Shown here in pieces: positions 51,249 to 60,530 of a stretch of 64,000 bases of DNA. Numbering within the stretch: position 1 is the stretch's first letter; every line of letters starts with the position of its first letter. This DNA comes from a bacterium SCSIO 12643 (GTDB taxonomy: Bacteria; Bacteroidota; Bacteroidia; Flavobacteriales_G; Salibacteraceae). The DNA lies in assembly GCA_024398135.1 (NCBI GenBank), contig CP073750.1, positions 1,178,001-1,242,000 of the forward strand. Direction: 5' to 3'. The position numbers and the translations under genes are program-made. Below the pieces are notes generated by a model. That model did not search any database. It was not told the origin of the DNA and worked only from the letters and a program-made list of their open reading frames with translations.

Positions 51249-51262
51249 GTGACCCTGGTCAC
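51249..51262. promoter_or_regulatory. Candidate Crp/Fnr-family binding site
   Basis: GTGACCCTGGTCAC contains GTGA-N6-TCAC, the core of the Crp consensus TGTGA-N6-TCACA. A second inverted repeat, TTTGA-TGCG-TCAAA (51290-51303), has FNR-like half-sites but a spacer 2 bp too short. Both lie between the regulator gene and the DUF2892 gene. Confidence 0.5.
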
Positions 51263-51318
51263 TGCTTCGTAGTTCCTACCCGTCCTAGCTTTGATGCGTC
51301 AAATTTAAATTACACATC

Positions 51319-51531
51319 ATGAAAAAGAACATGGGCAACATAGATCGCGGAATCCGTATCGTTATCGCCTTATTACTAGGCACACTTTATTTTACAAATA
51401 CCATAACCGGTACATTGGGCCTCGTTTTACTTATAGTTTCAGTCGTATTCGTATTGACGAGCTTAATCAGCTTTTGTCCGCTATACACGCTATTGGGAAT
51501 CAAAACATGTCCGGTCAACAAAGCTGAATAA
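51319..51531 (+). CDS. DUF2892 (YgaP-type) membrane protein
   Basis: 70 residues with two membrane helices (about 14-31 and 35-56). MGNIDRGIRIVIALLLGTL and SFCPLYTLLGIKTCPVNK are the DUF2892 signature; E. coli YgaP has the same helical domain fused to a rhodanese. Two Cys are conserved (in SFCPLY and KTCPV). It probably affects sulfur, redox or nitrosative chemistry, but this is inference. It lies 79 bp downstream of the Crp/Fnr gene and is the likely target of its regulator. A terminator follows. Confidence 0.92.
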   Translation: MKKNMGNIDRGIRIVIALLLGTLYFTNTITGTLGLVLLIVSVVFVLTSLISFCPLYTLLGIKTCPVNKAE

Positions 51532-51553
51532 AATCTATTTCATCCCCCGTTTA

Positions 51554-51585
51554 AAATTGCGTTGATCTGGTCAACGCAATTTTTC
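51554..51585 (+). terminator. Intrinsic terminator after DUF2892
   Basis: Perfect 12-bp stem AAATTGCGTTGA / TCAACGCAATTT with a TCTGG loop, followed by a short T-run. Confidence 0.85.
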
Positions 51586-51638
51586 ACCACCTACTTTTAA
51601 CTCCTAAACTTTATCTTATTTTCGTGGAAACCGCGCAA

Positions 51639-52883
51639 ATGAAATATTTAATCTGTATTGTAATCAGCACGCTTACCTTTTCCCTATGGGGACAGAATTC
51701 CTATCGACAATATCTTCAGAAAAACAGTTCAGACCTCAGAAAGTCATTCCCTCAACTCGATTTAAAAAATCAAAAAATAATTGGATTTGCAGCTATTCAT
51801 GGGAGTGCAAAAACTGAAGAGGCGGAACACATCCTTTTAACAGAACTCATCAAAAATCATCAACTCAAATATTATTTCCCAGAAACTGATTATGCCACTG
51901 CCTTATATTTCCAAAAATTCATTGACACTGGAGATACTATACTCTTAAAGAAGCTCATTTATGAATATGGAAGTCGTGTTCCACAAGAAGGTACGGTTGA
52001 AACATATCAGAAATGGCTAAAAATTCAACCTATTTTTAAACAACATAACGTACAGGTATTAGGTATTGATAAAGTGATCTCGTATAAATACTCGGTGATT
52101 GCATTACACGATGAAATAAAGCATATCTCGGGAACATCTTATTCAGACTCACTACAATCATTGATTCAAAACCCAAACACCAATTGGATGACTTATTTTG
52201 ATTCCAGAACTAAAAAGATATTAAAATCATTTGTGGCTGATTATGAACAAAATCAAATTGTATATCAAAATCAAATTTCCGATACTTCTAAATTCAACTT
52301 CATTATTAAAAACTTAAAAGCCACCTGGACAAAAGGTGGTCGAGAACAACGTATTTATGATAACTACCTGCACCTTCTACCACAATTGGAATTAGAAAAT
52401 CAAATGGCCTTCGTCCGGTTTGGTGTCTTCCATATCATGAAAAGCAGAATAAATAATTATGCTTCCTTTTTTACCCGACTCATTGAAAACAAAGTTTACA
52501 CATCCAGTCAAATGGTAAGCATTCAATGCTTTTTAACTAAAAGCAAGGTCTTATGGGACGCACAGTTTGATACAGAAGGGAATTATAAAGGCTATTCTAA
52601 GCGTGCCGGAATTGGCACTTCAGATCATATTTTCGAACACTACAAAGGAATCAAGAATTTAAAACACACCCGAATATCAGATCTTACATTCTTCAATCTA
52701 GACCACGACCATTCTCCTTATTCTATTCCATCTGAATTAGATCTGGTTAAATCTAAAAAACTTCTATATCGTAAGCGTTGGATGCCAGATGCCAGTAAAT
52801 CTACACTAGATTATTTGGATTACGCCATTTTAATCTCAAAATCCAAGGCAAACACTCCAATAGAAGAAATCCACACTCCATAA
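51639..52883 (+). CDS. Secreted erythromycin-esterase-like protein
   Basis: 414 residues from the ATG at 51639 (an in-frame GTG at 51624 would add five residues to the signal peptide). Signal peptide about 1-19. The pattern IIGFAAIHGSAKTEEAEHILLTELI ... YYFPETDYATALYFQKFIDTGD resembles the EreA/EreB-type fold, with His54, Glu60 and Glu82 in place. The usual GEATHG motif is altered to GFAAIHG, so the first catalytic Glu is missing. A late RFGVFHIMK could be the second His site. Esterase activity is therefore uncertain. Secreted location argues against intracellular macrolide hydrolysis. Confidence 0.55.
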   Translation: MKYLICIVISTLTFSLWGQNSYRQYLQKNSSDLRKSFPQLDLKNQKIIGFAAIHGSAKTEEAEHILLTELIKNHQLKYYFPETDYATALYFQKFIDTGDTILLKKLIYEYGSRVPQEGTVETYQKWLKIQPIFKQHNVQVLGIDKVISYKYSVIALHDEIKHISGTSYSDSLQSLIQNPNTNWMTYFDSRTKKILKSFVADYEQNQIVYQNQISDTSKFNFIIKNLKATWTKGGREQRIYDNYLHLLPQLELENQMAFVRFGVFHIMKSRINNYASFFTRLIENKVYTSSQMVSIQCFLTKSKVLWDAQFDTEGNYKGYSKRAGIGTSDHIFEHYKGIKNLKHTRISDLTFFNLDHDHSPYSIPSELDLVKSKKLLYRKRWMPDASKSTLDYLDYAILISKSKANTPIEEIHTP

Positions 52884-53081
52884 CACAAACCACCTCAAAA
52901 ACAACCACTTAAAACCCTATCACATCTGAATTGCAGCATATTACATGTGAAATGCACCCATTCACCTATGCTCAAAACCATTGCTGTATTATTTATTGTA
53001 ACAGCCTCTTACCCATCCTAATTTAGATTTCAAATCTCCCCATAACATCATGTTTTACAAACAAATAAACCGTAATACTTT

Positions 53082-54323
53082 ATGGATAAACGTATACATA
53101 ATGCCAAAAAATCTTACAAAAAGTACTTTTTCATTGGAGGCGCAATAAGTGCTTTATTACTGATCACCTACCTTGTTATAAATACATCTAGTTCCGCATT
53201 GTATTTTCCAAAAGATCAAATCTTAATGGGTACGGTCATTCAGGGGAATTTCACAGAAATCCTCACCACAAATGGAACGGTAATCCCAAGTAAAACAGTT
53301 CAAATTGATGCTTTTGAAGGTGGAGTCATAGATGAGATTTATGTTGAAAATGGACAATGGGTTAAACAAGGAACTCCTCTATTACAATTGAGTAATACTG
53401 CCCTGTCTCTGGATTTCATGAACCGTGAAACTCAGATCATAGAACAAATCAATAATCTACGAAATACACGAATTAATCTGGATCAAAATAAACGCAATAT
53501 CCAGGAACAGCTGGTAGACATTAACTATGAGCTACAACAACAAAAGGAACAATTTTTAAGAGATAGTTTATTGTTTCGCGACAGTGTAATTACCCTATCA
53601 GATTATCAGGCCAGTGCACGATACTACCACTATCTGGAAAATAAACAAAACCTTTTAGACCAGCGGACACAGACGGATGAAAAATACCGAATCAGCCAAC
53701 TTCATCGTATTGATGCTTCGATCCAATTGATGGAACGTAATCTGGAAGCTGTACGAAAAAGCTTAAATCAAATGACCGTTACTGCTCCCATGAATGGTCA
53801 ACTCAATTCTTTCCAACACGAAATGGGTGCGACTATTAGTAAAGGAGCCAATATTGGTAGAATAGATATCATGGATACTTTTCATATCACTGCCTTTATA
53901 GATCAATATTATCTCTCACAAATTAAACAAAATCAAAAAGCTACTATCAAGTTGGGAGGCACTCCATCTACGTTACAGGTTGCTAAAATATTCCCTACGG
54001 TAAACAACAATCAATTTGAAGTTCACTTTTCATTTCACGATCCACAACCTGAATCTCTAAGACGTGGTCAGAGTGCTCCTATGAAAATTCATTTAAGTAA
54101 TTCCAATCAGGCCCTTTTAGTTCCCAAAGGAAGCTTCTATGCTACTGGAGGAGGAAAATATGCTTACGTCATCAAAGGAAATGAAGCCCATAAAACCCCC
54201 ATTCAACTTGGAAGGCAAAACGATACACATATCGAAGTTCTTGCCGGTTTAAATCCGGGAGATCAAATTATCATTTCCCCTTATACGAGTTTTAACGATA
54301 ACGAATTAATAATCATTCAATAA
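53082..54323 (+). CDS. MacA/HlyD-type periplasmic adaptor protein
   Basis: 413 residues. One N-terminal membrane anchor (about 15-35), first lipoyl half at about 68-100 (VQIDAFEGGVIDEIYVENGQWVKQGTPLLQLSN), a coiled-coil hairpin at about 110-228, second lipoyl half at about 232-262 (VTAPMNGQLNSFQHEMGATISKG), and beta-barrel domains after that. It bridges an inner-membrane ABC exporter and an outer-membrane channel. It is 12 bp ahead of the ATPase gene. No TolC-like gene lies in the window, so the channel must come from elsewhere. Confidence 0.93.
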   Translation: MDKRIHNAKKSYKKYFFIGGAISALLLITYLVINTSSSALYFPKDQILMGTVIQGNFTEILTTNGTVIPSKTVQIDAFEGGVIDEIYVENGQWVKQGTPLLQLSNTALSLDFMNRETQIIEQINNLRNTRINLDQNKRNIQEQLVDINYELQQQKEQFLRDSLLFRDSVITLSDYQASARYYHYLENKQNLLDQRTQTDEKYRISQLHRIDASIQLMERNLEAVRKSLNQMTVTAPMNGQLNSFQHEMGATISKGANIGRIDIMDTFHITAFIDQYYLSQIKQNQKATIKLGGTPSTLQVAKIFPTVNNNQFEVHFSFHDPQPESLRRGQSAPMKIHLSNSNQALLVPKGSFYATGGGKYAYVIKGNEAHKTPIQLGRQNDTHIEVLAGLNPGDQIIISPYTSFNDNELIIIQ

Positions 54324-54335
54324 AATGTCCTAATT

Positions 54336-55019
54336 ATGATTAAAACAATCAACCTTTCCAAAGTCTTCAGAACTGAAGAAATTGAAACCACTGCATTAAA
54401 CCAAATCAATCTCGAAATCCAAAATGGTGAATTTGTCGCTATCATGGGCGAGTCAGGTTGTGGTAAATCCACATTTCTAAATACCGTTGGTTTATTAGAT
54501 TCCGTTTCATCCGGCCAATTGATCTTCAACGGTACCGATGTAAGCCAGTTTTCCGAATCGCAACGTGCTGTTTTAAGAAAAAAAGAAATCGGATTTATCT
54601 TCCAAAGCTTCAACCTTATTGATGAACTTACTGTTTTTGAAAACGTAGAACTACCCCTCACTTACCAAAACATCCATAAATCAGAACGTAAAAAAATGGT
54701 CACTCAAACATTGGAACGTGTCAATATGTTACACCGTGAGAACCATTTTCCTCTACAACTCTCCGGAGGTCAACAACAAAGGGTAGCCATTGCACGCGCA
54801 ATTGTCCACAAACCACATCTCTTATTGGCAGATGAACCCACCGGAAATCTGGATTCTAAAAATGGTACTGAAGTCATGGAATTATTGACCGAACTCAATC
54901 AGGATGGCTCTACTATTATTATGGTAACACACTCGGAAAAAGACGCGGATCATGCTTCACGCAAAATTCATCTTCATGATGGTGCTTTAATTGAATCACC
55001 TTTAAATATCATGGCATGA
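54336..55019 (+). CDS. MacB/LolD-type ABC transporter ATPase
   Basis: 227 residues. Walker A GESGCGKST (about 38-46), Q-loop FIFQSFNLID, signature LSGGQQQRVAIARAI, Walker B LLLADEPTGNLDS, H-loop VTHSEKDADHA. It overlaps the permease gene by 4 bp (ATGA), so the two are translationally coupled. It belongs to the group exporting peptides, lipoproteins or macrolides. Confidence 0.95.
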   Translation: MIKTINLSKVFRTEEIETTALNQINLEIQNGEFVAIMGESGCGKSTFLNTVGLLDSVSSGQLIFNGTDVSQFSESQRAVLRKKEIGFIFQSFNLIDELTVFENVELPLTYQNIHKSERKKMVTQTLERVNMLHRENHFPLQLSGGQQQRVAIARAIVHKPHLLLADEPTGNLDSKNGTEVMELLTELNQDGSTIIMVTHSEKDADHASRKIHLHDGALIESPLNIMA

Positions 55020-57427
55020 AAACAGGTCAAATAAAATCATACTTACGTTTCTTATCCAAAAACAAACTTTTCACTACGATAAGTGTCATCGGATTGGGAG
55101 TTGGAATTGCATCGTGTCTACTGATCAGTTTATATATCCATTACGAAACTTCATTTGATCATTACCACGAGAAAAAAGATCGCATCTACCGTTTGACTTC
55201 TCAATTAGACTTTAATGGTGTCATCGATGCTGCGGTTACAAATCTACCCAGTGGACCAACACTATTACAAGATTATCCGGAGGTTGAATCTTATGTTAGA
55301 TTTAGAAGATTTGGGCGGGAAGCGCAAATCAAAGTAGATCAAAAAATGTATCCTACCAGTAACGTATGGATTGTTGATAGTACCATCTTTGATGTTTTCT
55401 CATATCCGATGATTCAGGGAGACCCCAAACGGGCATTGGTTCAACCCAACAGTATTGTTCTGACTAAAACTACGGCTGATCGACTATTTGAAAATGGTGA
55501 AGCATATAATCAAACATTATTCATCAATAATACGCTGTATCAGGTCACCGGAATTATTGAGGATATTCGCCCTCAAAGTGAAATGCAAATTAATGCGCTG
55601 GTAAGCCTTTCTTCCTTACCTCAACCATTTATGGATGCGCATAATCAGGATTGGTTCCGAATAGGATTCTATACCTACTTACTATTCCACCAACCGGTAG
55701 ATAAAGTTGAATTTGAACAAAAGCTAGTTGAATTTGAAAAGAAATATGTCCAACCATGGAGTGCAGAAAATCAAATCGTAGCTTCGCTTAAATATGAAAT
55801 TACGCCTCTCAAAAATCTTCATTTTGACAATACCAAAACCTATGATCAACCCAAGGGAAACAAAACTTATCTGATCATATTTGCTTCTTTGGCTGTTTTC
55901 CTTTTGCTTATTGCGGTTATTAACTATATCAACCTCAATTTGGCACAAGGCGGAAAACGATCAAAAGAAGTAGGTGTAAGAAAAGCTACCGGAGCACAAC
56001 AAAAAGAAATCTTTACACAATTCATTTCCGAATCGGTCATTCTTTCATTTTTAGCATTGCTATTCGGTCTCATCGTATTGGTCATTTCATTGCCATATTT
56101 CAACAGAATTATTCAAGCGGAAATATCCTTTGGTTCTTTATGGAACCTTACATTCCTCATTCCAATGATTGGTATTTTTGCAATGATCACGCTTGCTGCA
56201 AATAGTTATCCGGCCATGTTGTTGTCCCGACTGAATCCTATTCAGGTACTAAAAGGAAATACACAAAATGGTTCCAAACTAAGCAAACTCAATCAAACGT
56301 TAATCTTCATTCAGTTTCTGTTTTCTCTATTTATGATCACCGCAACGATCATGGTACAAGATCAAATGACGTTTATATCTGAATATGGTTTAGGGTTTGA
56401 AAAGGATAAGATTTTAACACTTAGAATTCCAGCTGATTCTACAGCGAGAAACCAACTGTCGCCATGGTTAGAAACCATCAACACAAACGCCAATGTTATT
56501 GCCTCTAGTCAAACCAGAATTCCGGATGGTAGTGGGACCGGACAACTTATGTTTAGAATTGAACAAGATGAAAAAATGATGGAGCAAACCATCAATTACC
56601 TTTTTGTAGATGAAGAGTTTCTTGATGTTATGGGACTCGATTTAATTCACGGTAGAAACTTCGATAAAAACATCGCTACAGACCAGCAACAAGCCTTTAT
56701 TGTAAATCAGAAAGCTGCTGAAGTTTTTGGCTGGTATACGGATGCCCTAAACAAAAGAGTTCAATGGGGATTAATGCCAAACGGACAAGCCACAAATGAC
56801 GGCAAAGTGATTGGAGTGGTCAATAACTTTAATTTCCAGACGCTTCATAATGATTTAGCTCCTTTGGTTCTTTGTTTTAATCCCAATGGAGGAAATTCGA
56901 TGTCAATCAGATATAATACTGCGGAATTGAATGGGCCAATTCAAAAACTTCAAACCAGATGGAATGAACTCGCACCTGGGTTTCCCATGCAATACGAAGT
57001 ATTATCTACATCAATCTCGGACAACTATCAAACCGAAAAGCGTATGCATGATGTTTTGAAATACTTTAGTTACATCGCTATCATACTGGCTTTAGTCGGG
57101 CTATTCGCTTTAGTGAGTTATACCCTCCAAAGTCGAATTAAAGAAATTGGCATTCGTAAAGTACTTGGCGCATCCACCTGGCAATTGATTTGGTTAATTA
57201 GCAAAAACTTCTGGATTTTACTTTCGATTGCTTTTGTGGTAAGTACCCCGGTGGTCTGGTGGTTTATTCAGGATTGGCTCAATGAATTTGCATTCAGAAC
57301 TGCCATTACCCCAATTCCATTTATCACTTCATATATGCTCATCGCAATCCTTTCCGGGTTGACCATTGGTTATCATATCTGGAGAGTGAGTCGTGTGGAC
57401 CCTGTAAAGGCGCTTCGCTACGAATAA
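55016..57427 (+). CDS. MacB-like ABC permease with two FtsX units
   Basis: 803 residues, twice the size of a single FtsX permease. Unit 1 has a first helix at about 19-41, a periplasmic domain to about 280 and three helices to about 405 (ending NPIQVLKG). Unit 2 has a helix at about 425-445, a periplasmic domain (to about 670) and three C-terminal helices ending DPVKALRYE. Both units carry the KEVGVRKATGA / KEIGIRKVLGA coupling motif, proof of internal duplication. Such 800-residue permeases are frequent in Bacteroidota and export peptides or antibiotics. Confidence 0.94.
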   Translation: MKTGQIKSYLRFLSKNKLFTTISVIGLGVGIASCLLISLYIHYETSFDHYHEKKDRIYRLTSQLDFNGVIDAAVTNLPSGPTLLQDYPEVESYVRFRRFGREAQIKVDQKMYPTSNVWIVDSTIFDVFSYPMIQGDPKRALVQPNSIVLTKTTADRLFENGEAYNQTLFINNTLYQVTGIIEDIRPQSEMQINALVSLSSLPQPFMDAHNQDWFRIGFYTYLLFHQPVDKVEFEQKLVEFEKKYVQPWSAENQIVASLKYEITPLKNLHFDNTKTYDQPKGNKTYLIIFASLAVFLLLIAVINYINLNLAQGGKRSKEVGVRKATGAQQKEIFTQFISESVILSFLALLFGLIVLVISLPYFNRIIQAEISFGSLWNLTFLIPMIGIFAMITLAANSYPAMLLSRLNPIQVLKGNTQNGSKLSKLNQTLIFIQFLFSLFMITATIMVQDQMTFISEYGLGFEKDKILTLRIPADSTARNQLSPWLETINTNANVIASSQTRIPDGSGTGQLMFRIEQDEKMMEQTINYLFVDEEFLDVMGLDLIHGRNFDKNIATDQQQAFIVNQKAAEVFGWYTDALNKRVQWGLMPNGQATNDGKVIGVVNNFNFQTLHNDLAPLVLCFNPNGGNSMSIRYNTAELNGPIQKLQTRWNELAPGFPMQYEVLSTSISDNYQTEKRMHDVLKYFSYIAIILALVGLFALVSYTLQSRIKEIGIRKVLGASTWQLIWLISKNFWILLSIAFVVSTPVVWWFIQDWLNEFAFRTAITPIPFITSYMLIAILSGLTIGYHIWRVSRVDPVKALRYE

Positions 57428-57434
57428 TATCAAT

Positions 57435-57470
57435 AAGCGGTATTCGTTAAATTACGAATACCGCTTGTTT
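57435..57470 (+). terminator. Intrinsic terminator after the permease gene
   Basis: Perfect 13-bp stem AAGCGGTATTCGT / ACGAATACCGCTT around a TAAATT loop, followed by GTTTAT. Confidence 0.85.
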
Positions 57471-57544
57471 ATAAATTGATATTCCCCAAAGCATTTGGAT
57501 TGGAAAATGTACCGATCTTGTGACTGCATATTAACGTCTATTCC

Positions 57545-58597
57545 ATGATCAAAAGAATCTTTAAATTCTTTATTGCTTTTCTGTCTTTGGGGCTCTTAGT
57601 TATGCTGGGATCTATCTTAATCCCGAGAAACTATAACATCCCCAAACCTGAAAAACGAGCGAATATTAAATATTGGACTTTAAATGATAATTCCAGAATT
57701 GCATACACCCATCTTATACCAGATTCAAATCTGAAATCATTTCCAATTATCTATCTTCATGGAGGACCTGGAGGACCTATTTCAAATCATCACATCAAAA
57801 GTCTCCAACCTCTAACAAATTCGGGATATGAAATCTATTTATACGATCAAATTGGCTGTGGATATTCCGATCGTTTAGATGACATCTCCCAATATACCAC
57901 CGACCGACATGTCAAAGATTTGGAAGAAATCATCGCCCAAATCGGAGCTTCAAAAGTGATACTGATTGGACATTCATGGGGCGGGATGCTTATTAATTTA
58001 TTTCTTGAAAAAAATGCATCAAAAGTAAGCCGGGCTATCTTTTCATCTCCCGGACCTGTTCTTCCAATAAACCACAAGTTAGCCGGCATTACCGCTCCTG
58101 ATAGTTTGAATATTCAATCGCCTTACTATACCAATCAAAGTGGCAGTGCACTGGCGTCAAATATAAGGTCAATGGCCATGCAAAAATGCGCACGATTGTG
58201 GAATTTTAAGTTAGCAGCGGATGAAGAAGCAGATGCATTTGCAACCTATCAAAATGGTTTTTTAAATCGCTCTACTGTAATGGATACTTCGCTTCAAGTC
58301 TCAGCTGTATTTGGCTCCGGGTTTTATACACAGGTGATGACGGTTAAGAGTTTCTATCATGTTCCGGATCATAGACATACCCTTGCCCAAATCAAGATCC
58401 CGGTTCTTATTTTAAAAGGGCAATACGACAATCAAAAATGGGGATTCACTAATGAGTACACTCAATTATACAGGAATCATCAATTCATCATAATTCCTAA
58501 AGCCGGGCACTCGATTTCTCGAGAACAACCGGATCTCTATACGCAATACATCATCAATTTTTTAGAACAGAAGACAAAAACAGACGTCAAAATCTAA
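57545..58597 (+). CDS. Proline-iminopeptidase-like alpha/beta hydrolase (S33 family)
   Basis: 350 residues. An N-terminal membrane anchor or uncleaved signal (about 6-27) is followed by the alpha/beta core. HGGPGGP (about 72-78), the oxyanion-hole motif typical of S33 prolyl aminopeptidases, and GHSWGG with nucleophile Ser144 are clear. The acid is in GQYDNQKWG and the base in AGHSISREQP. Unlike cytoplasmic prolyl aminopeptidase it is membrane anchored. The substrate (proline peptides or an ester) is unknown. Confidence 0.88.
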   Translation: MIKRIFKFFIAFLSLGLLVMLGSILIPRNYNIPKPEKRANIKYWTLNDNSRIAYTHLIPDSNLKSFPIIYLHGGPGGPISNHHIKSLQPLTNSGYEIYLYDQIGCGYSDRLDDISQYTTDRHVKDLEEIIAQIGASKVILIGHSWGGMLINLFLEKNASKVSRAIFSSPGPVLPINHKLAGITAPDSLNIQSPYYTNQSGSALASNIRSMAMQKCARLWNFKLAADEEADAFATYQNGFLNRSTVMDTSLQVSAVFGSGFYTQVMTVKSFYHVPDHRHTLAQIKIPVLILKGQYDNQKWGFTNEYTQLYRNHQFIIIPKAGHSISREQPDLYTQYIINFLEQKTKTDVKI

Positions 58598-58903
58598 TCT
58601 TCGTTTTTTTAACATATTCCCCCAGAAAACACAAACAACTACAAAACAACAATTTAAGCCAAATTCAAACCCTAAAATAAAATGAAAAAATGTGGTTTAT
58701 ACGGATACCAAAAATGATCTGCGTAGTCTAAATTCGATCAGTAATTTCCTACGCAGTAGATACTCCGGTACCGTAGGCCTCACTTATGTCGGTATCGGGT
58801 ATTTACTGTTTTTTAACGCAACTTATCCTAATTAAGATAATTAAGTTACTTTTGGATTAGCCTAATTCTAATAAATTTAATCTAACACTTAACAGATATA
58901 ATA
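58598..58903. other. 306-bp non-coding leader with inverted repeats
   Basis: Contains AAATGTGGTTTATACG (58688-58703), identical over 16 bp to the inverted-repeat arm at 31299-31314. Also present are an 8-bp inverted repeat CTGCGTAG/CTACGCAG (58719-58726 and 58749-58756), GGATACC (58703-58709) with a partial complement GGTATC further on, and a perfect -7 element TACTTTTG (58847-58854). It is the leader of the beta-helix lipoprotein gene and could fold in RNA. No known riboswitch was recognised. Confidence 0.6.
58847..58854 (+). promoter_or_regulatory. -7 promoter element of the beta-helix lipoprotein gene
   Basis: TACTTTTG, a perfect match, lies 49 bp ahead of the ATG at 58904. No TTG was found at -33. 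Confidence 0.5.
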
Positions 58904-60448
58904 ATGTCAAAATTTTCACTATTAACAGCCCTTGTTCTAATCTTCATCTCGTTGTCTTGCTCAAAAAAAGAACCTAAAATAAAAGAAGTTGAAAATAACT
59001 CTAACACAATCTATGCTGCAGAAGCTCCGTATTATTTTACAGCAACTTCCAATTGCTCAAATAACCGTATTGATTTACAATCACTAATTGATATTGCAGC
59101 AGCTAATAATAAAAGGTTAGTCATTGAAAAAGATGTCTACTGCATTGATGGATCATTGAACATCCCTTCCAATATTGAAATTGACTTTAGCGGGTCTACC
59201 ATAGTTCGTGAAACAAATACTAATCCAATACTTGTATTTGATATGATCGTAAATAAAACACCTTCTATTGGAAATAAACATATTACATTAAAAAATCTAA
59301 TTATAGATGGCCAATATCAAATCGATAATCTTAGTAATAATACTGATGCTCAAGGTTCCGGTGGAGATTTGTTTTCGGGATTAAAATTGGAAAATTGCAC
59401 ACAATCCAAATTAGAAAACATCACCGTCAAAAATACTGTAAATGCGGAAGAAGATGTCGATACACCAGCTGCAGGAATCTTTATCACAGACTGTTCCTAT
59501 ATAGAATGCAATAAAATTAATGGATATTATAACTTAGGTACAGCAATTATTGTTTACGAATCCAATAACATCACCATACATGAAAGTAAAACTGAAAACA
59601 ACCTAGGTACTGGTCTTTCAACTATCTTATCTGATTTTTGTAGCTTATATAATCTCACATCCCATAATAACGGTCATTTCCAATACACAACAAGCCAGGG
59701 GCAAATTGAAGAACGTGTTTATTCAAATATTTCAATTAATGGAAAGTACTCCCAAATTAATGGGGTTATTACATCTAATGCTTCTGGTAGCGGCTTAAAT
59801 ATTGGACACCCAGCCAATCCGACCTATTTAAATGGAACTCCTGCAGATTTCACAATCATTGATAATGTTTTTTCATTTCATAATAGCATTGAAGGAATTA
59901 CTATTAGAAATACAAATGACCTTTTATTATCCAATATACATGTACAAGAAAACTTCAGAAATAATCTCTTAATTTCTAACAATAGTTCCAGAATTAAGAT
60001 CAATAATATTATATCAAACGGATATTATGTAGATAACGTTCTGAGTAAAGGGGTTCAACGAAATTCTAACCAATATGGCCATGGCATTAGTATTCTAGGT
60101 GGAGGTGGACACAGCATTAACAATGCCTCAATATATAACAATTACAAAAGTGGAATCTATATAGAAAATGTAAATGGTGGAGCGTCTATCAACGGGGGAA
60201 GCCAAATTTTCAACAACGGTAAATTGCTGGCAGATAATGTTAATGAAATAAAATCAGGCATACATATTGTCAACTCATATTTCTGTCGAATTAACGCAGC
60301 AAAAATTTATGACGACCAATCTACAAGTAATAAAACACAAGATTATGGCATATATGTTTCAGGGGGAGGTAATAACAAAACCATCTATTCTGACATTTTT
60401 TGGAATATTATTAATGACATCCAAGGGCCGATAGATATTATTAATTAA
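58904..60448 (+). CDS. Parallel beta-helix repeat lipoprotein
   Basis: 514 residues. The lipoprotein signal ends at Cys19 (SLSCS). From about 90 the sequence is built of short Asn/Gly/Ile-rich turns (ITLKNLIIDGQ, NCTQSKLENITVKNT, ESNNITIHESKTENNLGTGLSTIL, NTNDLLLSNIHVQENF, GGGHSINNASIYNNYKSGIYIENV), a right-handed parallel beta-helix of the pectate-lyase/GH28/NosD fold. There is no clear Asp-Asp or Arg catalytic set, so polysaccharide cleavage is possible but not shown. Surface location is likely. Confidence 0.85.
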   Translation: MSKFSLLTALVLIFISLSCSKKEPKIKEVENNSNTIYAAEAPYYFTATSNCSNNRIDLQSLIDIAAANNKRLVIEKDVYCIDGSLNIPSNIEIDFSGSTIVRETNTNPILVFDMIVNKTPSIGNKHITLKNLIIDGQYQIDNLSNNTDAQGSGGDLFSGLKLENCTQSKLENITVKNTVNAEEDVDTPAAGIFITDCSYIECNKINGYYNLGTAIIVYESNNITIHESKTENNLGTGLSTILSDFCSLYNLTSHNNGHFQYTTSQGQIEERVYSNISINGKYSQINGVITSNASGSGLNIGHPANPTYLNGTPADFTIIDNVFSFHNSIEGITIRNTNDLLLSNIHVQENFRNNLLISNNSSRIKINNIISNGYYVDNVLSKGVQRNSNQYGHGISILGGGGHSINNASIYNNYKSGIYIENVNGGASINGGSQIFNNGKLLADNVNEIKSGIHIVNSYFCRINAAKIYDDQSTSNKTQDYGIYVSGGGNNKTIYSDIFWNIINDIQGPIDIIN

Positions 60449-60530
60449 CCTTTTTCACGTATACATTCATTTTGAATCTATTTCATTCTATATCTTTATA
60501 GAATACTTTCTGATTTCAAGATATTTACGA

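Noticed and set aside
51249-51262. GTGACC/GGTCAC inverted repeat as an intrinsic terminator of the Crp/Fnr gene
   Set aside because: No T-run follows, and the sequence matches the Crp half-site pattern better.
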